DNA of 64,000 nt from Petrosia ficiformis (Eukaryota; Porifera; Demospongiae; Haplosclerida; Petrosiidae). A program made the translations under genes and the position numbers. The notes under the pieces are model-generated. The model made no database searches. It had not been told where the DNA came from and was given only the letters and a program-made list of their open reading frames with translations. The stretch's first letter is position 1. Every line of letters starts with the position of its first letter. Where the stretch lies: the NCBI GenBank assembly GCA_947044365.1, contig OX345636.1, positions 52,858,746 to 52,922,745 on the forward strand, written 5' to 3'. Shown here piece by piece: positions 24,701 to 35,600 of the stretch.

Positions 24701-27700
24701 GTGTAAAGGAAACACATAACAGTAATTCCATTGGTATTTATGATCTGAACACTGATATGTTTTGAATAACATACTTACAAATTGACTACATAATGATTAT
24801 TATAATTGAGTTTGTGGAATGTGAAATGATGATAATAAAAAATAGATCATAGGACTATTGTAAACAAGTGTATATAGAGAAAAAAGTATCCCTATGAATT
24901 CTTTATGGTGTCCAGCATTCAGTAATCATGGCTGACTTTATCATGCCTGAAACATAACAGCCTATCTGATTATCTACTCTCTTTACCTGTTAAAGGATCT
25001 TGTAGAACTTTAGGAATATATTTCAGGTAGAATAGTTAGCTAGTAGTTCCAGTTTCTATATAAGCTACAAGCAGCTTTCTTTCTGCTGAGTTCGAGCGCG
25101 CGTTCTATTACGTGCTACGCCCATTAATTGACTGAGCCCCCGGGAATGATGCAACTTCCTTAACTACGTATACAATGCATACTCGCGAAGTGACACAAGA
25201 ATATATATATATATATGTATACTTCGAGCCCGTGGGAAAGCAATCATAGGGATGGCCCTATGGGCCATAAAAAACATTACTTTTATCAAATCTATGGTAT
25301 ACACCAAATTGTGATGTTGATGCTTATTGTATTATGTTTGCTTAACTCCTAACTTATGGTTCCATAGTTCCTTGTAGCTGCTTTTGTTATCCAGCTTTAA
25401 AAATGTCTTGATATTCATATCTAGATGTTAAACTGTTTTAATTGTTCACATTATAATTATTAATAGAGTCAGTAACAGAGAGAGCAAGGGAAATCCTAAA
25501 AGTACCAAGAGATGCTGAAGTACGTCTTTGGCAACGTTTCATGACAAATTCTTATGAACTCTTAAAGAACCCTGAACAAACACTAGCTGATGCTGGAATA
25601 TATGGTGGACAGGTACATACTACATACATAATATTAGTGATGACACCATGTCATGTATGTACTGTTACTGTATCTATAGTTACTTATGATTGAGATGAAG
25701 AATGAGGCAGGAAAATGGCCGAGAGACACTAAACAGTATGTTAATACAATATTAATTTATTAGCCCTCACTTGCATAGGCTGAGCAGAGGGTAACCAAAA
25801 GGTTTCAGAAAAGGCTGTGATCCTTGTACGTCTTTTGGTAGCTCCATGAAAGTTCCAATGTTGTTAGTTGTCCAGACATTTTGGTAACTTGAAAGACACA
25901 CAGACACAGACACACAGACAGACACACAGACAGAAAACCTGATTACAGTAATAAAATTATGACAGTTTTTAAAACCATGATTGCCATTTTACCACTTTCA
26001 GCAGACTTCTAGTAGAGTACATGGAAACATAACATCTTGTTGGAAGGCTATTGCTGTTGAATTATAGCGTGAAATGAAGTACATAGTGGCTGCTACAACC
26101 AGTGGCGTAGCCAGAAAAATCTGACTGTACGGGCACAAGTAAAAACAAAATGTCGGCGCACAAAGAGTGCCGCGAAAAATCTGTTTTTGCTTATTAATAT
26201 TCATCAGGGGCGTCTCTGTTATTGAGTAATTCGTTTTTAATTGATTTATAATTATGTTGAAATAATTGTAATTAGACGGATAAGCAGTTATTAAGCAAGT
26301 ACGATTCGTCTACAACTCTGTGAAAATTCACTCACAACTTCATCAAGGTTAAGCGCATTAGTGATATCTCTCTCAATGGAAAGAACAGCAAGATTTGCTA
26401 AACGCTCCTCTGTCATGGTAGACCTCAAGTAAGTTTTTACTCTTTTTAAGGTGGAAAAGGTACGCTCACATTTTGCAGAAGGGACAGAGATCGTCATAGC
26501 CAGTTGCAAGAGTTTTACTACTGTTGGAAACGCTGATTTCAAGGGTGCTAGTTCTTTAAGAGCATCACTAGTCTCTGATAATTCGAGAACTCTAGACAAC
26601 GTGTTTTTTGCCAAGGGAGCTTCAACAGTGAGAGAATGATAGTCCAAGTGGTAAGTAGTAACAAGAGGTTTTTCATCTGTCTCTTCATTTTTGATATTAA
26701 TTTTAAGAAATATAATTATTATAGAAGCCGCAAAAATAATCAATTAATAGACAATTAACTGCGTCTTTCTTCAAGTTTCTTGTCCTCAAGATCCACAGGG
26801 GCACGTGCCCCTGCGTGCCCCAGTGTGGCTACGCCACTGGCTACAACATCGAACTGGCTTTAAGCTTTCTGCCATGACTATCAATTTCTACCTCCACCTA
26901 TTCATTTCATGCACATGAAGAAGCCAAAAAACTGTTTTCTAATTTCCACTTGATACACTGTGTTTCTTATACTAGGAATTATGTATTATGTACACACACA
27001 ACAGCATCTGTAATAGTAGCTTTTTAAAGTTTTTAAAAACGCCCACCTAAGGTTAATTAGGAGAGCACATGTGTATAAGCACATGGTATGTAAAGTTTTC
27101 AAGGGAGTAGGATCTTTTATAATCCAGTAAGAATGGGCCTTTATTTAACTTCAAAGTTTTGTAAGTAAGTTATTATTACATGTATTAACTGATGCATTGG
27201 TAAACAGGGCTCTATAAAGCATTTTCAGATAGGGAAGGGTTGGGATCCCACCAAAGATGTCTTTAACCCCCAGTTCTGGTTCCCGAGCCCAGACTATCCC
27301 TGTCAGGAGTCCAATATCACCAAAGCATCAAAGCATATGTGAATATGTTAAAAGTTAAGATTATTAAATATTTATGTTAAGTAGCTAATTGCTAATCTGT
27401 ACCACACTTTACTATAATCAACAAAGCATATAGACTCTGTAAGCCTGTATGCTAAAATAATAACCACAGACAATCCAGATGAGTCGGATAAAAACATGAA
27501 GCACTAAAGCTGAAGAGAGACTTATTATGCCAGTCTAGGTTTTTAAGCTTAGTACTTTAGCTTTGTAAGATATCAATGAAATAAAGTAAATGTCAGATAC
27601 TCGTACACTGTAGCTTTAGGGGAGAAGTTACCTCCTGATCAGAGAGAGGTCTGTCATTTAGTTGGGAGTCAGTCCCCGTACGGCCGCCTGTTCGTTCAGT

Positions 27701-30378
27701 TGAAGGCCTGAGGATCTGGCAAACACTGTCTTTTTTTTCTAAACACACACACATATAATCTCAGCATAAAATAATTGTAATAATGTAGTAAATTATAAGT
27801 TATCTAATTATTAACTGTAGTCATTTTTGTTTCCCAAATCACACTTTATGGCGAGTGCAATCATTTGTGATCGAAATTTTTATGCTCACATGCCCATCCC
27901 TATAATTGCTTTCAGACTTATTATGCTTGTGTCACTGACACATTACATATGTAGTTAAGGAAGTTGCATCAGTCTTTGGGCTTGGTCAATTAACTATATA
28001 TACATGTATTTATATACTTGTATCACATTTAGTTAAAGAAATTGCATCATTCTGGGGGCTCAGAGAATTAATGCTGTTGTGCATAACTATTGTGTGTCTG
28101 TGCTGCAGTATACCAGTATATATACAGTAGTAAGAAATCAGCTTGTGGAAACTAAAATTAATAGTTGGTACAGCTAAAATACATTGCAAAACTTATACAA
28201 AAATCATTAAAAAGTAAAAAAAAAAACAAGTATAAGTGTAGTAGGTTGTGGGATTTCAGGCATAAGGAAGTTGCTATGGTCATCACAATACAGTCATAGG
28301 GATACTTTTTCTGCATAATAATAATATTACATGTATTATAGTATCTTGTTATTCTATATAATTTATGTATACACTCTCCTTATCTTCTTATATATACCCA
28401 TAATACACTGATGAAACTCTACATCTCCTAGTCTTGGTAAGTTTATAATCATAATTGACATACAAATTTTGAAACTCACTACATCAACAGTTTATAGATT
28501 ATAAATAATTATAGCAATACTTTCTTATGTGATTAATTATAGTACCAAATAATTAACACAATTCCTAGTTTTGAATATCAGAATTTTATATGGTCGTAGG
28601 AGTCAAAGACAATTAGATATGTTCCTTGGATTTTCCATGGAAATGGCTCCATTTCCATGCAAAATCCAAGGAATTTATCTTTAATGGTGAAGACTCAGCA
28701 TCCCATACTCTATTACTTTAATAATTAGGACAAACGTCCATTTCATATACATGTTAGTGAGACTTGAATGCCAAGTACTTCACATAGTACAGTTTACAAT
28801 GGGAGTGAATAGCCTGTCTATACTATATCAGTGCTTCCCCCCAGGATGAAAGATTAAATGTGAAGGGAGTGTTACATGATGTCAACAGAACCATAAAACA
28901 GTTTTTTTTTTCAGCATAAACTTTAAAATGAAAGGGTGGGGGACACCATGGTACCAATCTTCGGGGAAACACTGCTACCTGTATAGTTATATAAAGTATA
29001 TAATATTATTTTTATTTTATATCAAACATATGGAGATCAAGTCAGTCCCTTCAGACAACAATTTAAAGAGTCACAACAGACAGACACAGCTGGAAGAAGT
29101 CCAGTCAAAACACAACAGCAACTTAGAACTAGAGTAGAAGAACAGCGGCAAGCAATTGAAGATGCTAATACAAAGAAACAAGAGATGGAGCAAGCTATTC
29201 AAGAAACTAATATAATGAAAGAAGAGATGAAGCAAGCTATTCAGGATGCTGGTATGAGGAAACGAGAATTGGAACAAATGATTCAAGAAGCTAAACAAGA
29301 GAAGAAGCAAGCAATTCAACAAGCTAATATGAAGAAACAAGAAATGGTGCAAGCAATTGAAGATGCAGGTATGAAGAAACGAGAATTGGAGCAAGCGATT
29401 CATGAAACTAATATGAAGAAACAAGAAATGGAGGAAACGATTGAAGAAGCTAATCGTAGAGTGGAAATGATACAGCAGATTAATGAAACTACCCAACAAC
29501 AACTACAGGAACTCACACGTGTATTGCAACAACACATACAAGATAGTACACAAAGGATTTCAGAACTAGAGGAACAATTAAAACAACAGAATACTAGTGT
29601 TCAATCACATGATAAAATTCATTGGGTGATTGAGAGAGATGAGGTCCAAGTTACACAAGAGATTCTTGGAAGAGGAGGATGGGGTGAAGTGAAGGTTGGT
29701 GTGTTCAGGGGAACTAGAGTTGCAGTGAAGTGTCTTTACGAGGTTATCCTCTCAGAGTACAATCTCAGTCTCTTCTCCAGAGAAATGGATATTGCATCTC
29801 GTGTACGTCATCCTAATCTCCTTCAATTTATAGGAGCCACTACAGTTGGTAATCCTTTGATACTAACTGAGCTTATGCCTACTAGCCTTCGTAAAGAGCT
29901 AGAGAAGAGTCCATTAACACGTCCCCAAATTATTGGCATTAGTAATGATGTAGCATCAGCACTCAACTATCTTCACTTGTGGAAACCACAGCCAATCCTT
30001 CATCGAGATGTTAGTAGTGCCAATGTCCTCTTAGAGGCTTCAGGTAATGGACGATGGAAAGGGAAGCTTTCTGACTATGGGTCTGCCAATCTTCTTCATC
30101 AAATTCGTACTGTGGCTCCTGGCAGTCCTGCATATGCTGCTCCTGAAGCCATTTCTCCTAGACTTCATTCTCCTGCAATGGACATCTATAGCTTTGGTAT
30201 TCTCTTTATGGAAATGGCAATTCGTCGTCTACCATCTGCAAATATTGAAGAAAAAGAGGCTCAGATTCAAAGTGTTCAGTGCCCTACATTTAAGATTTTA
30301 ATACAGAAGTGTGTTATACGTGATCAACAATCTCGTCCAACAATAGAACAAGTGTTAGTAGATCTTAGCAACATGTAA
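20041..30378 (+). CDS. DUSP-UBL-coiled coil-protein kinase fusion, gene A
   Basis: Exons 20041-20129, 22831-22913, 24315-24441, 24511-24641, 25467-25612, 25680-25735, 28432-28436 (5-nt microexon, inferred) and 29036-30378 join without a stop, giving about 659 residues. Residues 1-120 match the DUSP domain of USP4/USP15 (GDEW/YLVDQRWLKQW, PGPVDN, LDYALLPKAAWEKLILWYGL, VEVYLFDLKLC) and about 125-215 its ubiquitin-like domain (EVRLWQRFM, LADAGIYGGQLLMIEMKNEA). A coiled coil of eight 14-residue repeats follows, then a tyrosine-kinase-like kinase: GRGGWG near 424, VAVK lysine near 444, alpha-C Glu near 462, HRDVSSAN near 535, DYG near 559, APE. No USP protease is present. Exon 2 lacks about 15 residues present in gene B. 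Two splice acceptors differ from gene B (see findings), so the kinase exon is certain but the link to it needs transcripts. Confidence 0.8.
21023..21175 (+). repeat. 51-bp tandem repeat, three units
   Basis: Units begin AACACTGGGC at 21023, 21074 and 21125. The third unit supplies the in-frame ATG at 21151 used by the putative alternative first exon of gene A. Confidence 0.9.
21151..21257 (+). CDS. Putative alternative first exon of gene A (duplicated exon 1)
   Basis: The frame from ATG 21151 gives MAVIAGLMLIVILNYINRKE and then ICPLLSQKYKLGDEW, whose second half is homologous to exon 1 (residues 8-29) of gene A. It ends at the same place, GATGAATG|GTTAGT, and in the same phase (107 bases, 35 codons plus 2), so it can splice to the exon at 22831 without change. 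The first half is different: about 13 hydrophobic residues replace the soluble start, which would suit a signal anchor. Flanking intron sequence is duplicated as well (20220-20440 versus 22560-22790). It could equally be a dead copy. Confidence 0.5.
21660..22025. repeat. Cluster of nested palindromes and TA tracts
   Basis: Includes GGTTATATCACGGCCA / its complement around 21668-21703, AGGTCCTATAT / ATATAGGACCT around 21771-21796, GATGTGATATAGCCC / GGGCTATATCACATC around 21808-21850, and GATGGTGACATC / GATGTCACCAT between about 21928 and 22014. It sits in intron 1 of gene A after the duplicated exon. No coding sequence; 22025-22540 that follows shows no gene either. Confidence 0.7.
23598..24024 (+). 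mobile_element. MITE with ATCCCTATGATTGCTTT ends, copy 1
   Basis: Left end ATCCCTATAACTGCTTT(GTGG), right end GGGAAAGCAATCATAGGGAT. The body contains AGTAATCATGGC, a (TA)n tract and GCCCATTAATTGACCGAGCC. The related copies are 24886-25254, about 27890-28305, and, inverted, about 46690-47102. In intron 2 of gene A. Confidence 0.7.
24886..25254 (+). mobile_element. MITE with ATCCCTATGATTGCTTT ends, copy 2
   Basis: Same order of segments as copy 1 (GTGTCCAGCATTCAGTAATC, GAATATATTTCAGGTAG, AACTTCCTTAACTACGTATA, GACACAAGAATATATAT, GGGAAAGCAATCATAGGGAT). It lies in intron 4 of gene A, between the UBL-coding exons. Confidence 0.7.
26100..26839 (-). mobile_element. hAT element with transposase C-terminus and intact target duplication
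   Basis: Ends are CAGTGGCGTAGCCAG and, inverted, TGTGGCTACGCCACTG; the flanking 8-mers at 26092-26099 and 26840-26847 are both GCTACAAC. The minus-strand frame 26743-26291 (150 residues) holds PSAKCERTFSTLKRVKTYLR and LANLAVLSIERDI, the hAT-type dimerisation region at the transposase C-terminus. The BED finger and the rest of the catalytic region are absent, so this 740-bp copy is non-autonomous. It is inserted in the sixth intron of kinase gene A. Confidence 0.9.
27880..28310 (+). mobile_element. MITE with ATCCCTATGATTGCTTT ends, diverged copy
   Basis: CCATCCCTATAATTGCTTTC at 27893, TTAAGGAAGTTGCATCA twice, TGGTCAATTAA, and CAGTCATAGGGATAC near the end. The internal order is rearranged compared with copies 1 and 2. 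In the sixth intron of gene A. Confidence 0.55.
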
Positions 30379-31190
30379 AAATTTAGTATAAATTTAATGA
30401 GTTTTATAATTATAATAATTACTCTATATTTTTCATTTGTTAGAATAATTATAAGTATAATTCTACCACGATTCGACCAATCACATTGCTTATAGTGAGG
30501 TTTCTAAATGTGTTATCAAACCTCTCAGTCTTTACTGGGAGGTTTGATAACATGTTTTTTAACCTCCCGGTAAAATGTTCCCATCATTGTTTGAATGAAA
30601 TTCAAGTTACACAGTTGTCAATTTCTTCATAATAACTATATATAATAATTAGACATAAAACAACAGTCACGATGACTATATACAGTTATAACAGCTATAT
30701 AGCTGTAATTAATAGTGATGTTTGTTGTTTTTATTTTGAAAACCTGACACCTGTTATTATGCTTGTGATTGAGGCCTTTTAGAGCTCTGTTGCATTCACA
30801 TTCCTTTTGTATGAGATTTCAAGAGTTGGGTGGGTAGCGCTGCAACTCTCTTACTCTTAGACCATTAATAATGGAGGAATGATTAATTAATTTGTTCAAA
30901 AACATCAATTATATTGACAATGTTAACAGGCAGATGTATGTACTATTCCATAAAGGTTCCATATTGTGTTTTCAGTATTCATAGTGGAGGTTTCTTGAAC
31001 CATGCCATTATAGTAACACAATAAATTTTATTCTTGAAAGGAACGTTTTGGCCCGTGGGCCTTCTTCAGCTTAGTGTTGTTTTAGTTAACTTTAACTGAA
31101 TGCTAGTTTTTTTGCAACTTTCAGGACTTCTCTCACTAGAAATTAAGTCTATACAACACACATACATCAACATGCTCATTTTTAAGCGCT
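30379..31190. other. Intergenic between kinase genes A and B
   Basis: AT-rich with a fold-back stretch at about 30500-30575 (TATCAAACCTCTCAGT / ACTGGGAGGTTTGATA). No gene or RNA is recognised. Confidence 0.6.
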
Positions 31191-31194
31191 TTAA

Positions 31195-32398
31195 CCGATT
31201 AACTGCCATAGACGCCAATTGGCGTCCAACACGGAGGACGTTGAAACGCCGTGGACGCCAATTGGCGTCTTGGATGCCACACCTTACTCTTATGCTTATA
31301 TCTCACCAAGGATATCAGTTAGGGCCCTGATATTTTGGCAACACAGAGAGGAGTTCTTGTGCTAAAAATAATCTGTACTGGGTCTAGAGGCTTACAATAA
31401 GAAAACATGGAGTTTTTTCAGCGTGAAAATTTATCGTGGTTTTACAGTGTGTTTACACTGTTTAGATTATTATAATAATATTTCTATAAACAAGTAAAAT
31501 AAGTATGACACAGAAGACAAAGATATGAGACAAGTGATGTCTTGAAAATGATGGTCAGCAATACTGAATCTGAAGATCCACTGATATATAGCACAGATTG
31601 ATGATTTTGACAATGATAACAGTGAGCCCTCTAACGATGAAAGGATCCTTCACCATTACACCTTACAACATCACCGGTAGACTGTACTAATATTATTTTA
31701 CCATCCGCTTCTTCCCTTTTACACTGACAGTGTTCCTTCGTCACGGCCTATAGTATAATTATTAGCAACACCTACAAATAGACGGGATACACAGTGGCAC
31801 GGTAATGAATACTGACATTTCTTTTGCCACTGAGGAAGCACAGTGGTTTTATGTTGCATAATTATATAATAGATATATAATTATATATATAATATACATA
31901 TATATATTATTCTAAATTTTATATATCATTTTCAGATATAGCAACTAATAATCTAATATAAACACACTATATTCCCAATGATCATTATAAATTTTATCAA
32001 CATTTGTTTACATCTAAACATACTTATAACATCCAATAGAGTCATTCACTTACTTTTGATATAGCAGGTGTCCAGAGTCATTTCAGGTGCTCCACATCTT
32101 TATTTCAGTGTCCAAAGCCTCTGTCATGAGCTTTAGGAAGCTTTCTAGTTGTAAAACAATGGGTAATAACACACTTTCAGACAAAAAGAAACATAACTTT
32201 CCACCAGATTATCACAGCCCTTCAAGAAAAACATCGTTCGATTCCTCATCACGTGCTCTACAATGTTATAATACTGTAAAAGCAGTTTTGACGCTTGTTT
32301 CGTCATCTATAGGGGTTTTCCCTGTCTAGTAGATATTTTTTGTGATGCCTTTGGCGTTTGAGGGCAAGTCAACGCCCACGCACGTGGCTGTTAATCGG
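31195..32398 (+). mobile_element. piggyBac-type element with TTAA target duplication
   Basis: Flanked by TTAA at 31191-31194 and 32399-32402. Left end CCGATTAACTGCCA and right end TGGCTGTTAATCGG are inverted repeats. Two copies of the palindrome ACGCCAATTGGCGT lie just inside the left end. The body is AT-rich; a short acidic stretch (DDFDNDNSE-like, near 31600) recalls the piggyBac transposase N-terminus but there is no intact transposase. It ends 275 bp before the start codon of kinase gene B. Confidence 0.8.
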
Positions 32399-32618
32399 TT
32401 AAGCTAACTTGAAAGTAAGCGTATCAAAGCGCCGCCCGACCACATCCAACAAAACGTGGGTGTTTGTACATGCGGTGCGTATGTTTGTGCATGCTCTTTT
32501 TTTATTTGTTCGTATCTGTTTAATACCTCCATGATGACGTGCTGGAGGTGTGGCTGGGAACAAGAATCTGGATAGTAGTAGTATGAACGTTGTCGTGATG
32601 GATCCTTATGTCGGATCC

Positions 32619-32668
32619 GAAGCCTGAATTTGATCACCTTAATGAAGCCTGAATTTGACCACCTTAAT
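32619..32668 (+). repeat. Two 25-bp direct repeats just before gene B start
   Basis: GAAGCCTGAATTTGA(T/C)CACC repeats head to tail at 32619-32643 and 32644-32668, ending 5 bases before the ATG at 32674. They would be in the 5' leader or core promoter. Confidence 0.85.
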
Positions 32669-32673
32669 ACCTC

Positions 32674-35600
32674 ATGGCTGAGAAGACACGACTACCCAAC
32701 TACAAAAATCAGAAATTAGAAATTTATCCACTTTTAACTCAAAAATTAAAACTGGGGGATGAAGGGTTGGTTTTAATGGAAAAGTGTACAGGCTGTTATG
32801 ATTCTTGGTGTTTAAAGTTGACTTTAGACTTTAGAGAGTGTTTTTGCCCCAGAATGATTATTTTGTCCTAGAATAATGTGGATCAAGTGAAATACACGGA
32901 CCAACCGCAAAGACAGTACAAAAAGTTTACCTAACGACAAGGGCGCCTAGGTGGTCATACATCCCAAGGTGCCCTAGAGTGGTCATACATCCCAAGGGCC
33001 CCTAGAGTGGTCATACATTGCAAAGGCCCCTAATTGGCTGCAAATAAACATCCATTCATTTGTACTGTCTCCGCAGTTGGTCCATGTATTCACTTGATCC
33101 AATAGTGCAAGCTGAATGACATGGTTTGAATGACTATTTAATTGAAACAGGAAGCTCAAGTGGAGTGTTCAGTAGAATCGGTTTTCTATCCTATGGATAT
33201 ATAATTATATAACATAAAGAAGAAAGCAGCACGTGAAAAATGCAACTAATAACTGTTCTAGGTGAAAGACAATGCGGAAGTTATACATGAACCTTAAATT
33301 TTAATAATGAATTTGTCATTGGGTTTCAGACATGACAAAGTCAGCAGTGATCCATGTATGCCCACAAATCAATCCTGTAGTGACACTTTTTCACCATTTA
33401 ATCATGTCAATTCATTCTTACTAAAGGCAGCAGCTAGTTCTTATTCTAGTGTAATATTTCATCCTATAGTGTTCATTCTTATGTGATATGTTTGGTTGTA
33501 TTAATGATCATATTAACAGTACACTGTAATGTATTCATTACTAAAAATAGTTGCTACAGAATTTATTTCATGCAGGTATCTTGTTGATCAGAGATGGCTA
33601 AAGCAATGGAAGAAATGTTCGAGTTTTGACACATTGGATCAAATTGATGTTGAAAGTGAGGCAGAAAATCCTGGACCTGTGGACAACTGTAACCTGTTTA
33701 AAGGTATGATGTACAATAAATTTTCATTTAAACCAGCTATATTTGTGGCTGTGGGGAAAGCTGGTGTTATTAACATAACTACTGCTATATGGAACCAGAC
33801 ACTATGACTTCTAGCTAACTAAACTGCCTGTCTAATGCAATAACTATAACTAACTAAAATGGAAATTGGTCAATAATGGGCCTCAGTCACTGTAAAACAA
33901 TGATAGATATACTCTTCTCTTGTAAGCATGCCTAATGTTATTTTACTAAACTAAACGTTTGATAGACTAGTCAATCTATAACCATAACTAAAAGAGATCA
34001 GTTTTTGTCATACTGAAACAACATGTAATAGTTACAATGCCTGAAGTATGTTATCGAAATTACAGCACGAGAGGCATGGTTGAGACAAACATACTGCACA
34101 AGCAAACCAACAGCTGTATGCTTGTTGAGACCACACCTCATTGCCATAGCACATGAGAGTATAAGTGGGTACTTTGACTGATTTATAGTGATATGGAGGT
34201 GAATCAAACTCAACTAAGGGGTGTATGAGTTATCATATAGCAACACATATATAACATGGGAAATGCAACACTATCGTAATCGGTTCCTTTACTATACCCA
34301 CACATCATACTTTAATAATAGAATTCTGAATTCATGTAGGGTAAAGTTGGCTAATATTGAAAATTAAGTTTGCAATTTTTGCCTAAATTTGACACGCAAT
34401 TATTACAAATATTGTAATTACTCATGATACTGTCTATGTTAGCAAAAATCGGCAAAGAGCAACTCTGATCCTTGTTTTAAGAGAATATGGCTAAAGATCA
34501 CAATGCAAGTGTTATCACTTTATAACCTATTGACATCTGCAAACATCAAAATAAATTGAACGAGAGTTACAGAGCTGAAAAAAAAAAGTTATTACATGTT
34601 CTGCCCACGCATTATCCTTGAAAATTAATTCGGGAATTTTTATTGTAGCTGGTTACCTTTGCACATGCAATAATATTGGTAGACAAAAATCATGTAATAT
34701 GATTATGCTATCACTATGTTTGCAATAGCTGAATTATTACTAAATTCTGTCATTTTGATGCACAAAACAGGATGCAATCTTCAGAGCTTACACCATTCTG
34801 TGTGTGGTTTGTATTTTTAACTTTCATAAGAAGAGAGAAAGGTTTAGAATTTAATTAATTTTATTATCCATGTGTACATTTTCTGCTACTATAATATGTA
34901 ATTATGATGTTAAGATAATTGGATCCATAATGCAAGCTGTGTGTATAATGAGTATACTAACTCTCATTTTAAAAATGTCTACTTTATATGATAAAACATT
35001 GTGCAAAATAGACAATTTTATTTTTTTTAAATGACTGCTTTTAGAATGTTCAATGCTGATAAAGTTTCCATTGACTCTATTGTTGATGTACATGTATATT
35101 CCACTAGATTATGAAGGAGATGTTCTTAAAGACAATTTACAGAAGAAGTTAGATTATTGCTTGCTACCAAAGGCAGCATGGGAGAAATTTATATTCTGGT
35201 ATGGCTTGACTTCAGGATCAAAACCAATTTGCAGGTTACATACACTTCTTGTCCATATAAACAAATCTATAAGTTATAATTATACATATCTAACCTGTAT
35301 TCATAGATATGTGGTGGAATATGGCAAACGTTTGGATGTTGAGATATATTTGTTGAACTTGAAACTATGTCTACATCCATTTACTAATGAAATCCATTGT
35401 CACTTATTCAGTATAGCTGACACTATCAGTTAGTCATGTTATCTTTCACTTTATCTCACCTTCATATAAATGTGTTGTACATGTATATACTCAATATTAA
35501 AGGAACCACTAGTTCAATTAGTAGTTATGATGTGAACACTTCCCTGGTATCACTACAATGAAATCAACTCTTCTAGTCGTCTATGTCATCATTGTTATCT

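Noticed and set aside
29071..29502. Minus-strand frame of 143 residues, Leu/Phe/His-rich (and a similar one at 37317-37568)
   Set aside because: Antisense shadows of the coiled-coil repeats of the kinase genes.
30047..30301. Second-frame ORF within the kinase exon (and its counterpart at 38113-38367)
   Set aside because: Overlaps a strongly conserved kinase frame; shared only because the two exons are near-identical.
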